This document shows positions 21,180 to 33,530 of a stretch of DNA of 64,000 nucleotides, in pieces (the stretch's first letter is position 1; every line of letters begins with the position of its first letter). The stretch is from Mixophyes australis (Eukaryota; Chordata; Amphibia; Anura; Limnodynastidae), in assembly GCA_036250195.1 (NCBI GenBank), contig JAVHZZ010000006.1, forward strand, positions 186,557,850 through 186,621,849, given 5' to 3'. A program made the translations under genes and the position numbers. The notes below the pieces were generated by a model that worked only from the letters and a program-made list of their open reading frames with translations, was not told the DNA's origin and did not search any database.

Positions 21180-21720
21180 GCAGCGCTATCTCTCAGCTGA
21201 CGTCCTCCTCGTCCGATACCTAGTCTCTGGTAATGACGCGCAGGTTATTGGCTCACACACTGGTGAGGGTGGTACAGTTGGTCATTAAGTCAGAGATCCC
21301 CTGCAGTGTGGCCCCTGAACCATCCAGACTTAACTGCACAATCGGCACCTGTCTCAGGAATCGCAGACCATTGTTAGTGACACGCGTTCGAGTCAAATTG
21401 ACTTTCAAAAGTTTTTTGCCATTCCGGAGACCGAGCTTTAGTAAATTATCACCAACAACTATATCAGAGAGACCAAGAACCTGGAGGTGTGGAAGATGGG
21501 GGATACAATGGAATACCCCTCTACTGGTCACTTTAGTCCGGTCCAGGCTTAAGTGTTCCAAGAGTTTCAGTCCCCGTAGATGGAGCAGTCTGGCGTCTGA
21601 CACTGATGTGTTACACAGGGAGAGGACTCGCAGGTTTGTTAGCTCAGAGATGTGTTGCACTCCCCGATCTGTAATGTGAGTATGATCCGTCAGGTCCAAA
21701 TCTAAGAGACCTCTCAGATG
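21180..21720 (-). pseudogene. Captured leucine-rich-repeat gene fragment
   Basis: The open frame 21699-21253 encodes 148 residues of LRRs with about 23-26-residue spacing: LTDHTHITDRGVQHI, LTNLRVLSLCNTSVSDARLL, LKLLEHLSLDRTKVTSRGVF, LQVLGLSDIVVGD, LLKVNLTRTRVTNNGLRFL and VQLSLDGSGATLQGI. These are cysteine-poor FBXL14/RNase-inhibitor-like repeats. The frame continues upstream to about 21715 (LRGLLDLDLTD), where a pyrimidine-rich tract and an AG on the minus strand look like a splice acceptor. Downstream of residue 148 a stop appears, but LRVITRD and an acidic VSDEED-like run continue in another frame, implying one small indel. It therefore looks like a last coding exon copied into a transposon. 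I cannot name the parent gene. Confidence 0.72.
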
Positions 21721-21836
21721 GGAGGGGGAGAGAGAGAGAAGGGGGAGAGAAGGGAGAGGGGGGAGAGAAGGGAGAGAGGGGAGAGGGAGAAGGGAGAGGG
21801 GGGAGAGAGAGAGTGTGTGTGTGTGTGTGTGTGTGT
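21721..21836. repeat. GA-rich tract and (TG)n microsatellite
   Basis: Purine-only 'gggagaga' repeats (21721-21810) run into (tg)13 or so. On the minus strand the purine tract reads as a long pyrimidine tract directly before the LRR exon's putative acceptor. Confidence 0.9.
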
Positions 21837-22582
21837 TGATGGGACCTTTAATTAAATGCTGTGCTGGTTTCGGACTATTAATTTATTATTCAATTTGGGT
21901 CTAAGTCTGGGGAGAAGGAGGGCTAATTTATTAAACGTGAATATGAAATATTAATTGTCAGCAATGGTTGTGCGAAATGGGTTACATGTGAATGCTATTA
22001 ATTTATTGCTGGGCTGTTTTGTGGGGAGGGAAATAGGTATTTTTATTAAATGTGTATGCTATTAATTCAATGTCAGGGCTAGTTGGGAGAAACAGTTATA
22101 TTATTAAATTTGTATATTATTAATTTTATTACATTTTATATTCAGGCCTATTTGCAGGGAGGGAGGCCTACTTATTAAATGTGGATGCTATTGATTTAAT
22201 GCCAGGGCTGTTTTAGATTTTCACGAACATTCCAGGATCTACACAAGCAACAACTGAGTTTAAGACACCAGCAGCCACAGGTGATGGAAGTGACAAGAAC
22301 AGGTAGGAGAGAGTAGGACAGTCTGCCAACTGTCCTGAATCTGGTGGGGCAGTCCCGAATTGTGGTGGCTGTCTTCTTAGTCAGGATTTGGTCCAACTAC
22401 AAAGACAGTTAGTTGGGAGGTAAGTCCTGCTTCACACTGTACTACTGGTAAAGGCAGAGCTGCCTGCACCTAATAGTAGTGCACACAGTATTGTCTGTGT
22501 ATATGTCTAAAATTACAGCTATAGTACACCTGTCTAAAGTGTCCCGTGCCCCCCATAGCCTTAATCCAGCTCTGGCTGTAGG

Positions 22583-23725
22583 TCAGCTTAGAAATGTCAC
22601 CACACTGTTTCCTGCACCCTATAAATAAAGCTGCCTTGCAATGGAAAACAGCATGGTGAAGTCACTGAGCTGCTCTGCTGCTCACACAGGCTCCTTCAAG
22701 CTTCATTGAGGAGTCAGATTTTTGGGCTTTTTAGGTGTTATCCAAGAACACCCTCAGTGGGAAGGCTTGTTCAGCTAAAACCAAAACCCAGAATCCCTAA
22801 TTGTAAGGAATTTATGAGGCAAAACAGAACATTATTTTAGGAGAAAAACCTAAAATTTTAATTGCTTGAAAGTGGTAGGAGGTTGTTCTAATGTGATGTT
22901 TACAAGTCTGCACGTCGCACCTCACAGCTAGGTGCAATTTTAGGTTGCGGAGACATTTCCAGAAATTGGAGGGTATGCATGCCCTATAATAAAGCCTTCT
23001 GGGTGGTGGACCATCTGGGTGTACCTGCCTTGTTCTCCAAGGTTCTTGTAGTGAGCAGCGGGTGTACTTTGTAACTACCAGAATGTGTACTGCACAGCAA
23101 AATGATGTGTTTTTGGAGGCACTGACTGGCATACTGGTTTACTGGTGGATATAATGTGCTTGAGGAGGCACCAGCTGACCTACTGAGTGTTGGTGGAGGC
23201 TCAAGCTGACATACTATGTGTATATGGAGGCGCAGGCTAGCATACTGTGTGTTCTTTTGGAAGCACAGGCTGAGTAGCATACTGTGTATAATTATGTATG
23301 CAAAGTCTGGCAAGCTGTATGTAATTATGGAGGCACAACCTCACATACTGTATGTTTGTAGGGGAACAATCTGGTTTACTGTGTGTTTTTTAGAGGTATA
23401 TTGTGTTTTTGTGGAGGACAAAGGTAGGCTTACTATGTGTTTTGGTGCAGGCCATAATATGTTATGCACTGTAGTGTGTAAAACTATGGTTGTTTTGCTG
23501 CATGACATATGTGCTACCATTTCAAAACTGCGCAAAATTAAATTGTATTAAAAAGTACCAAAAGGGAAGCGCTCAATCATCAAAGATGTCCCAAATGTAA
23601 TGATTGGTATTAGGCTGCCAATCTATTTGAGTGCTGAACCTTCAAAGCACAAATAAATGATAGTAATCAAGATGGTGCTACAATACCAAACAATAATACT
23701 ATATAAATGAGAGACTATAATTAAA
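22583..23725. other. Unassigned sequence with a degenerate tandem pattern
   Basis: From about 23030 to 23470 motifs like 'gaggca…ctgacatactgtgtg' recur every 30-45 bp, a decayed minisatellite ('ggaggcacaggctgac', 'catactgtgtg'). The open frames 22984-23313 and 23216-23551 are products of it. No gene recognised. Confidence 0.5.
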
Positions 23726-23729
23726 AATA

Positions 23730-23991
23730 TTCAATCAAGGACCAATTTATTTAAAAAATAATAGAATTACAAAAAAGGAAATTTAGTATGTAGAGGTGTG
23801 CCCACATATCTGCACCAATCATACACAAAATTGATTGTAGATTTATATATCCATAAATTTACCACCTACTGAGTTTTTTGGCACATTCATCAATATAGAG
23901 CGTAATGCTCTACATTGATAAATTACTATTATGACATGAATTAAAGTGTCTTTAATTAATTCATGCCATAATAGTAATCCTGAAGAACTTT

Positions 23992-24061
<70 letters not shown>

Positions 24062-24097
24062 ATATATATGTATATACACATATATATATATATATAG

Positions 24098-24130
<33 letters not shown>

Positions 24131-25225
24131 TTATAGCCCCCTGTGGAATAGACACAGATTTCAATAATACATGATTGATATAAATATGAATGGTCTAACT
24201 AGATATTAATATATTTATGTCTACGATAATTGTGCATCCCTGTGGTTATATTGTATGTGATATATTCTTTATGTTTGCTTGACAACGAGTTATAATATTG
24301 TATTTTTCCCATTTATTTCTTGTTATATATCTGCCATACACTACTGATTTTATTAATGTACATTCTGTATTTTAAGAAAAAAAAATTCATGCACTTTCTT
24401 ACTAGGTATTTTGTATTCACTTTGGACAGTTGGGGGTTAAATATCTGCCTACCTGACTCTCCTGCACATTCCTCTGATGAATTCATAAGGATATTGGGAA
24501 AAGGCGTAAGGTAACTTTGAAATAGACTGTGCCCTTCTCTGCTCTCTGAAATAGGACTGCTTTTCAAACCAACTTGTTCCAAAATATCAATTAATTTATT
24601 GGAGTTCTGTGAGTGAACTTTTTCAAATGTATTAATCCCTGGGATCTATTTCGGCTCCTAATACAATTATTTCTTGGTGCCCAAGGACCCTTTAGACTGA
24701 GCCAGCAAAGCGTAACCTTTCTTCTCCACACTGGTCTGGATGCAGAAATGGTGTAAAGACTGCCAGGACAGAGTATCTGGAGCAATAGCCCAGTGGTAAG
24801 GATTCAGTGCACTTCTTTACAAGATTATTTTATAATATCACATATCCAGCCTTAGTCCATGAAGGCATAAAAACTTTGCATTACGCTTTACATTGATATG
24901 TGGTGAATTTATGGATATATGAATCTACAATCCATTTTTGTGTAGGTCAGTGTTGAAGCGGTGGTAGTCACTTTCACGTCAGTGATAATTCCGGCTCACA
25001 TTCCAACGACCAAAAAATAACGAAGACAGTAACAGTGACCAGATGATAATATCCACTGACCGTATAATAGACTGCCAGACTTTCCGAGATATGTTCCAGA
25101 TATATTTATTATCCGTGGACATTGTTGATATATAATTTGCATGATTGCACATGTGTGAACACACCTACACATACTACATGCCGTTATTGTAATTGTACTA
25201 TTTTTTAAATAAATTGGTCCTTTAT
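23730..25225. repeat. Long inverted-repeat element with disrupted right arm
   Basis: The left arm (23730-23935) and right arm (24870-25225) are inverted copies. Shared blocks are 'ggtgaatttatggatatat', 'gaatctacaatccattttt' and 'ttttttaaataaattggtcc'. The right arm has an extra 170-180 bp near 24955-25135. A second inner palindrome lies at 23924-23980 around 'attactattatg'. The centre contains the TA microsatellite. Probably a DNA transposon relic; no coding region seen. Confidence 0.7.
23995..24110. repeat. (TA)n microsatellite with GA tail
   Basis: Nearly pure TA repeats from 23995 to 24110, then a short (ga)n run to 24130. Inside the 23730-25225 inverted-repeat element. Confidence 0.95.
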
Positions 25226-28200
25226 TGGACATTTTGTAGTTATATTCTGTCATTTATATTGTATTGTTTGTTATTGTAATTTACAAACAATTACAAAATG
25301 TAATTGTGTGTAATATACAGAAGAGGAAATGTACTGTACAGTTGGCCAAAATTAGAGAGCTTTCCAGGGACAAAACTTTAAATCCTAGGAGTGTCCCTTG
25401 AAATTATGCACAGCTGGTAACTGGTATGCTATAATATTTTACAATTTTGTATAGTGCCCATTGTGATATGTGAATATGCTGTTTAACACATAAATTTTAC
25501 CTCCCAACATAGTCGCAAATTTGGACATCGTGTGCGCCACTATGCCATGTTGAGGGGGGATGGGACATGCCACGTGGGGGAGTGTCACACCACTGGCGTC
25601 ACATGCCTAGCACTTCTTAATCCTCTGCCTCACCCATGCATTCCCCTGCAGAACCAGTGGTAGGTGTGTGCGGCACCAGCTCTCCACTTTGCCTGGAGGA
25701 ATGTCCTGCTCAGTCATGATAAAGGTCCCTTATGAAAGATCACGTAGTTACGGCTTAATTGTGCACACTATGTGTTCTCTTCCTGGATATGCTCGTTACA
25801 TAACCACACGCTTTTACACTTTCCACCTTTTGACACGCGTACTTGTCCTTTAAACCTAATTTACTGTATCTCACAGAGTTAAATATATAATATCTCCTGT
25901 ATCAAGACATTATAAATTCATAATCACAACGCAGATATATATGTATAAAATCTTTACTTGTACAACAATGAAATAATATGAAATATGATATATTATTAAT
26001 AATATAACTTCAATAATATAAACTTACACATGATACATATAATTTCAACATAGATGGCAATCTGTGGGCAGGCACAATATGTCATATTACTAATATCTTG
26101 CCAATTGTGTATATCTTAATCATGGGAGTGTGTCTGTATGTGTTTCTATGTATATCAGAATTCATTACCATTCCCATGTTGGATACATTATCTCCACCTT
26201 ACAACTCTCATCATTGAGTACAATAGATAGTATAATGCTATCTCAAACGTATTCAACTCCTAGCTATGCAGCGCAGCCTACAAAGTCACACATTAATCAT
26301 ACAATCTCCATTATCAAAACTACAACATCATATTGTCTTACTCAATCTAACATCTACAAACTTACACAAGCCTTTTCTATCAACCTTTTATATCTTTGCC
26401 ATATTCTTTAACAAACAATCTATGCACTAACACTGAACTTATCCCATGTAACAATTTCCAATCACTGAAGCCAACACCACCCATTCTACTAACTTCCATA
26501 ACAAACCCATGTTCTTGCAACCTCCATGTAATCTGCAAAGTAATATAACTACATCAAATTATGTAATCTTGCCCAGGTACCACCCAAACCATTCTTCCAT
26601 GTTGCCTTAACTGCAGCTCTTATATAATCCATAAATACTTTCTTGTCTATGGGGTCTTCATATAGATGTGTGTGTAAGAAAAAGAGATTCATAGGTGTCC
26701 AGCTAGTGAAGAGAAGATTGTGAGGCCCTTTGGGCAGGCTTCTCCAAAAGGGTCTTTGTCTTAAGAAAAGTTTATTACAAAGCCTCTGTGGTAGTGGCTG
26801 ACATACAGGATAGGAAGCTAAGTTTATTCAGATGTAAATGTGTTTCGCCTCTCAACTCTCTTCAAATGCTCAGACAAATGCTAGTATACAAAGTGGGGGA
26901 GGAGAGAAACCAGTTATCTTATCAATGGCTACTAAGGAAGGAAAATGGAATACATGATTGTGACAAGATGGGCCTCCTATACCCCCTTGTCCATTTTACT
27001 GGGGACCCAGCTGGGCTTGCTTTGCCACAGTCCCCTTTCTTTATACCAATTGTGCCCCTCTAAATGCAGTAGGAGGGGCCCTGCTGCCACCAATAGTCTC
27101 CTTCACCGCTACCTAGAACCATTTCCTTCTGGATAACTTCTTGCTAGTGTACCCCCTTGCTGGGCACCTTGGATGATACCCCTGGCCTCTTCTTTCAGAT
27201 CAGGGTTGCTGTAGATGGTGCCCCCTGGCCTTTCAAACTGGCCAGAGCTGCAGGATAGCAGGCAGAGTGTTTGTACTAGACACTGGGTGCCAACCTAAAC
27301 ACAGCCAGATAACGGATTAGATTGACCTACAGATTAAGATTAAGCAGTGGTGTTTATTAGCTCAAGAAGTCCTAAAAGGCCAATTACACACTAGTTTGGG
27401 GTACTAGTGATCATCCAGGAGTTACCGATAAAATACAAACATAGTCAAACCAGGCTATTTTTATATAGTTTTAAAGACCTAACCTGGCAGGAGGTAATCC
27501 AGCCTCACTGCCCTTTTAACCAATCCAAGCTGATTCATTGGAAACAGCCTGATGGTGTTAACACCTTTACATTGCTGCTAGTAGCAGGGAGGAGTACACT
27601 CCCCCCTGCCCATGAGCTACCAGACAGAGGGGAGCTCAGAATCCTCTCTTTTCCTGGTGTCAGTGAGTCTCTGGTGGGAGATTTATCTTTAAAATCTCCC
27701 GCCTAAAATACTTTCAGGGTCTCTGCTCCGGGGTCTGGCTCTCCCCCCTGGCCGAAATAGTACCAGAGGGAGAGGGACCAGATCCCAGGGCAGCAACCCC
27801 TGGCCTGCCGCCCCTGGAGCTCTCTGAGCACTACACGGATCTGACTACAATAATAATAGATAATATATAATCTTCAGTCTCCCTGTTTGTCAGTTATAGT
27901 TAAACTGACAAATATCCTTTAATTTTCCATCTTAATGTAATAGTGTTTCAGAGTGTGTGAGCGTGTTTATGTGAATAGGTGTTAAAGCACTCCATTTGGA
28001 ATAAATATGGCAATGCAATTTTAAGCAGGTTAAGAAGTGTACTAAAACAATAGAAAGACATCTGTCTATAAGGGTTATCTTGCATTACCATGTGGAGATA
28101 AAAAAAAACCTTTAGCCATTTTACTTGACAGAAGGAAAAACCCTCCAAACACAATGAGGCAAGCCCCTTCCTTGCATCCTACTATAATTAAATCTAAGGT

Positions 28201-28605
28201 CCTAGATTAGGTCCTAGATTATTTTGGTCAGTCTCTATTTCGTTCTTGGTGTGGCTTCTCTGTGATGTCATCCGCTTTGCAAAGTAGGATGGTGGTCTCA
28301 TCTATGCCCATGTCCTGCAGTCTTAGGATCCATTCTATCATCTGCTAGAGGTAACGTCTACTACAGCTGGGCACCATCATGAGATCTTGGAGGCAAACAA
28401 AAAAAATCTGTACTTTTTAATGTTTTCTTTGCTCCTACCCATCTGCCATCTCCTCCATCCGGTCCTCTTGTAGAATTATTTCGATATTCTGCTGTTCTCC
28501 ATTTCTTGGTTCCTAATATGGGAAGAAAATAAACCTTCTGGGATTTTTTTCATTCCAAGCGTGATTATCCCAACCCTCCCGCTGATGGTTTAGGAATCAA
28601 TTCCA
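25226..28605. other. Unassigned intergenic sequence
   Basis: I find no supported gene in this 3.4 kb. It is AT-rich to about 26690 and more GC-balanced from 26940 to 27850. At 25496-25620 the 'acctcccaacatag' repeat motif appears again. The 26788-27063 and 27407-27706 frames have no domain I recognise. Confidence 0.45.
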
Positions 28606-28608
28606 GGC

Positions 28609-28783
28609 GTTAAATGTATCAAGCTGCAAGTTTGAAAAGTGGAGATGTCTTTAGCAACCAATCAGATTCTAACTGTCATTTTGTAGAATGTCCTAAATAA
28701 ATGACAGCTAGAATCTGATTGGTTGCTATAGGCAACATCTTCACTTTTCAAATCCGACGACAACTCGCTTGATATATTTACCC
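28609..28783. mobile_element. Palindromic MITE
   Basis: Inverted arms at 28609-28681 and 28699-28783 share 'ttgaaaagtg', 'agcaaccaatcagattct' and 'ctgtcattt', around a short centre. Short, non-coding and hairpin-forming. The same 'caaccaatcagattct' arm recurs at 28786-28860, apparently a second, truncated copy placed next to it. Confidence 0.75.
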
Positions 28784-28862
28784 CCAGGGGGTAAATTTAT
28801 AAAGCTGCGGGTTTGAAACTGTAGAGATGTTGCCTATAGCAACCAATCAGATTCTCTCGGTG
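28784..28862. mobile_element. Truncated copy of the adjacent MITE
   Basis: Begins ggggtaaatttataaagctg and carries 'gatgttgcctatagcaacc', matching the left arm of the copy at 28609, then breaks off at 'agattctct'. Confidence 0.65.
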
Positions 28863-30949
28863 TCACTTCCACTGTCCCATAAAAATTGGGACATTTGGAA
28901 GTTATGGACACATGTATATTCATATAAAAGACATTAAGATGGAGATATCGACTACTGCATAATGAAACCCACCTATCGGTATAGTACAACCCCCCAAAAA
29001 AATTGTGTTATTCAAACATTACATGCAGAATTGCTGGCTCCTACTTTGTTCCCTGACTCCAATCATTTAGAGACATTTGTCCAGGTGTAACATAAGTTAT
29101 TTAGCTATATTAGTTATAAAGAGTTTTGCCTATAATAATAACCAATGGTAGGTCTGCTTGCAATTTAAGACCACAGATTCATACTGTAAAATGTCATAGT
29201 CAGGGGAGAGATAGTGGCTGGCAAGGAGTGCAACTACCTACTTTTCTTTTTCTTTTGTAATAAAGATGAAGGTGAACACTGAGGACCTGATGTTGGATGT
29301 ATATACATTTGCGTAGTATAAAGTCTGCAAATTTGTACTGTGCATGCCCACAAACCAAGCCACACACATATGCAGGTATGTAGCCTTGCTCGCATCTGAC
29401 ACTTGTGCCTGCTTTCAACTGGAAAGGTGGGACAGGAGAGGGAATGAGCAGTCTAACATTGGTTAAGTACACTATGGATGTTTTTTTGTAATTGCGAACA
29501 GATGCAGACCTTCATGGAGACGCATATATACACGCCAGTAAGCCGTATCAATTGCAGGTACATGACGGTTGGTGCAAACACGCTGATGATGATGATGATG
29601 GTCGCCAGCAACGTGTACACCTCGGCACATGGGTGTAAATATGCTATTTATATGTATGGCTTTTTGGACCATTAATTATGCCCTATTTGCTTATAAGGCC
29701 CTGAGAGAAAAGGGTGATTGCTTCAGTAAATACTGCACCTTCACTTCTGGGATAATTTACATCCCAGGAAATAAAACAGCATTGCATATTTCTTATTTGC
29801 TCATTTGAAACATATTACAATTACACTACATCCCATTCAGCCTTGTTATGTTCAAGATTTTATGTGACATTTTTCCAGCTTGACACCCATAACACAAAAG
29901 ACACTTGTCAACATTTAGACCCAACATTTAGGTCAGGAAGCAAATGGTAGGGTGTGGGCCTCACCTTCTGTGCAATGCTGCAAGTTATGGCAGCGTGCAG
30001 CAGAGGGCGTGGCTATGGTACAGCAACTAGTGTCATCAAGCCCCACCTCTGCTCCCTTCAGTAGTGAAGTGGGAGACTCCTGAAATCTCCTGGACATTTG
30101 AGAGAGTTGACAAGTATGGATAAAAGCCTCACCTCAAAGTTCTAATACATTTGGATCACCATTAATAAACTACATATTTTGCAATATTAATATTGCATCG
30201 CAGCTTAATGTGCTTCTAGATAGAGTGAAAGGCTTCTAATTGAAAATATAAGCCCAATTGTTGCCCCTTCCTTAAGGTTGCTATAAAAATAAAAGGTAAC
30301 ACCGGCAAAATGCATAAAATCCGCTATTTTTAATATTTTTGGACTGAAGTATGTGTGTTACTGTATCCACCCAGCATTCCATTGAACACCCTGATCCACC
30401 CATGTCTGATCAGCTCCTCCTATCGTAATAAGCAAGCATTTCACCCTTGCAATTAATGTTCTCTTGTCATGTTAACACATGCTTGTATCTATATACACAG
30501 ATGTAAATTCACAAAAATAGGGGCATGAAATTGCAAATTAAATAAAATTTGGTCTTTACTGAAACCACTTGTAAATAACTGGACCTGCATGAATGTCTGG
30601 CTATTTATTGTGTCTCAATGGCTATTGTGGATGTGGCTAACAACTAATTATAGGGTTCCAGTCATGCATTCTTTTCATTGATAAATGTGTACTATTGTAC
30701 CATTGTGCTACAGTGTCAAGGCCAAATGTTACCAGCCCTCCTTTAAGGGTCAGCTTCTTCACAAAGTTCCAAGCTATACTTGCTGACCTCAGCCCTTTGT
30801 TCCATGACTCAGTCAATCTTTACTGGCTTTTGCAATACAGGTTTATTCTCCATGACTTATAAAAAGATGGAAGAAACTGTGTAATTGAGAGTAACGGAAA
30901 GAACTTGATCACAGTACCGGTAAAGGGGTCATCTACAATAGAGTTGAAA
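28863..30949. other. Unassigned intergenic sequence
   Basis: No gene or clear element. A (gat)n run is at 29583-29599. The open frames on both strands at 29472-29675 share this simple repeat and are not credible genes. Confidence 0.45.
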
Positions 30950-31357
30950 GATATACCCTATTGTTGTATTAAAAATATATTTACTACAGAAGAGCAAAAT
31001 AGATAATTCAATGGGTCCAGAGGATATACATCAAAAAGTATTCAAAGAATTGCTTGCAGTTACCAAACATTTTAACCAATCACTGCTGACAGGTATAATT
31101 CCAGGCCATTGGATTATGGCAAATGTAGTTTCACTGTACGAAAAAGGAAGGCAGAATATGATAATTATAAACCTATAAGTTTCACATCAGTAGAAAAGCT
31201 AATGGAATTATTTTACAAAAAAAATAATTGTTGACTAATTAGAGTCAAATAAATTGCAAGGCACAATGGATGTGCTGCTGGGAGATCCGGTCTCACAAAT
31301 AAAGTGGATTTTTTGACTTGTCACACAAATGATAGATCAGGGTGGATTAGTGGATAG
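30950..31357 (+). pseudogene. Non-LTR reverse transcriptase relic
   Basis: Translation from about 31007 gives GPEDIHQKVFKELLAV, then LLTGIIPGHWIMANVVSLYE and KGRQ. This matches the 'GPDGIHPxVLKEL … W..ANVVPIFKKG' block of L2/CR1-type RTs. A further block with 'GRSCLTN'-like reading occurs near 31280. The frame has stops and indels. The relic is cut at 31357, where the hAT end tagagatgct begins. Confidence 0.65.
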
Positions 31358-33530
31358 TAGAGATGCTCAGACTCTGTTTTTCGAAAACTGTGCCCCCTCC
31401 CCTGAACTTAGCAGATCCAAGTACAGAGCAGAGCTGGCTCGGAACTTTTGCGTGTCCTCGGAACTGAAAACGAGGCAAAACGTCATTGTTGCATTGTCGG
31501 ATCTCTGAAATTTTGGATTTCATAAGTACCGACCTCCACGGAGATCCGGCGCCATTTCACAGAGAGACACATAAGGGGAAGAGGCATTCTTGGCAGTCTC
31601 CAGTGTAGTTGCCCAGCATCATAGATAAAACAGAAAGAAGAGGGGTGGCAGTGTTCTTGGCAGTCTTCAGTTACATTGCACTGTGCCACAGCTCACACTG
31701 GAACAGAAGGGAAGGCAATATTCTTCTGATCAGTCTCCAGTGACATTGCTCTGTACCATTACTGTCACTCTCTAGTGCCATAGTTCAACAGCATCGATAT
31801 GGCAACCAGCTGCTGGCACCAGTCATGCGGATACTAGTCTTTCTACGACATCTACTAAAGCCTTTGCTCATGGGCATAGTGGGTTTAAGAGTCAGGAAAA
31901 CTGAAATAAAAAAAATAATCTTTTCAATTAGTAAAGAAAAAAACACCTCTCTGATAAAAGGAAAATGTTACTGTAGAAAAACAATCTACAACGTCAACCT
32001 CACCCTCATCAGTGTGTACATCATCCTCACACAATATTAATTCATCCCCACTGCAATCCACCATTACAGAAGTCTCCGTACCTTGATGTAATTGCCGGTA
32101 ATGGCCTTCTTTGTGGAACTTGTAGTTCATTTTACAGCAGAGCGGTCACGGTTTTTGGGCAATTCTTTTAGACCAGACGTCAAATTGTTGTGCTGACTCA
32201 TCTGCATCAACCACTGGGTGTCTTGGGAAAGTTCTTAAACCTAGGATCAAACAGTGGCCAAAATATAGTGATCTGATTTCAAAATGTTGACAACTCTCGG
32301 ATCCTGGCGAAGGGAATAAAGTACTTGTTCTACAAGTCCGACATAGTTTGCGGAATTGCTTTGTTTCATCTCCTTCAATTTCTCTAGCTGCTTTTCCAAA
32401 ACTCTAATTAGGGGAATCACTTGACTCAAGCTAGCAGTGTCTGAACTCCCTTCACAGGTGACTACTTAGTGTGGTTCCAGTACTTTGCACAACACAGAAT
32501 ATATTCTACACTGCGCTGGACTAAAGTACCCTCAAATTCTATTCTCCCTGTAACAGCAGCAATCTCCAACATGCTGTTGCAGATTACCAAAAATGACCCA
32601 AAATATTTAGGGACACAAACAGCATCTCCCGCATGTCACTGTTGTTTTTTTAAAAAGCTCTGTACCACCAAGCGGATTGTGTGAGCAAATCAGGGAATGT
32701 GATGGAATTCTCCCCACTGTAATGCTCTAACACAATATTGGTGGCGTTATTAGAAATCACATATGGTCTGGAGAGTCCAAGTGGGATAAGCCATGTTGCA
32801 ATGACATCCCTTAGTTTTTCAAACAGGTTGTTAGCGGTAGGCCTCTTAGTGAAGCAGGAGATACACAGGGTAGCCTGGCTCTGAAAGACATGGAGTTGTT
32901 TGTTACATGCTGCTTCTGTTCCTGCTGTTGAAGGCGATTCACCAATCCAGTGGGCTGTCACAATCATAAAATCTTTAGTATGCCCAGTTCCTCTACTCAA
33001 CATATCTGTGGTTAAGTGTACAGTGGGTAGAATGGCATTTTGTAGCCCAATATATTTCTTTTTTGTAACCTCCTGATACAGGTGAGGAATTGCTTGTTTA
33101 GTAAAATGGTGTTGAGATGGAATGTGGTAACGGGGACACAGGACCTCAATTAGCTGTCTAAAATCTGCTGCAGACGGACACAGATCTAATACTAGCATAG
33201 TCACCATGGCACCTGTGATCCACTGTGCGACTGGGTGACAGCTGTCATACTTGCTTCCTCTTGCAAAGGATTGTTTAACAGTCAATTGTTGTAAACTACA
33301 AGTAGTCTTCTGATGTAAGATGTATGAGATGATGTAACATGAATGAAGTTCCTAGATGGTTAAGGTCTCTACCCTTACTGACTATGGCTTTACAAAAGCT
33401 ACAAATGGCTAGTCAACTGTTGTCAGGTTTCCACACATGAGAGGTGGATTTTTGGTCTTATACCCAGGCATGAAAAGGGCTTTCTTTTTATCACTGGCAA
33501 GAACTGCTTCGACTGGTGCTTGACTTGCCA
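31358..33530 (-). pseudogene. Decayed hAT transposase copy
   Basis: Homologous to the transposase at 4179-7171. The frame 33285-32650 gives MTVKQSFARGSKYDS, LPTVHLTTDM and YVISNNATNIV, but the second Asp (SDN) is changed to Asn. The frame 32429-32247 gives MSQVIPLIRVLEKQLEK. The frame 32130-31924 covers the acidic tail (DDVHTDEGE). The BED region is degraded around 33360-33520. A terminus like the 2474 end (tagagatgct) is at 31358; the opposite end is not found. It is not functional and is clearly older than the 2474-9146 copy. Confidence 0.88.

Larger units (their letters stand above)
20950..22574. mobile_element. Non-autonomous hAT-like element carrying an LRR segment
   Basis: The left end is catggccggattaagg; the right end, read on the other strand, is cagagctggattaagg. 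Flanks are gctgcagg (20942-20949) and gctgtagg (22575-22582), 7 of 8 identical, fitting an hAT 8-bp duplication. The element has no transposase. It holds the leucine-rich-repeat frame at 21180-21720, a GA/TG tract, and a right half (21840-22574) that aligns, inverted, with 36748-37600 in another element. Confidence 0.8.
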
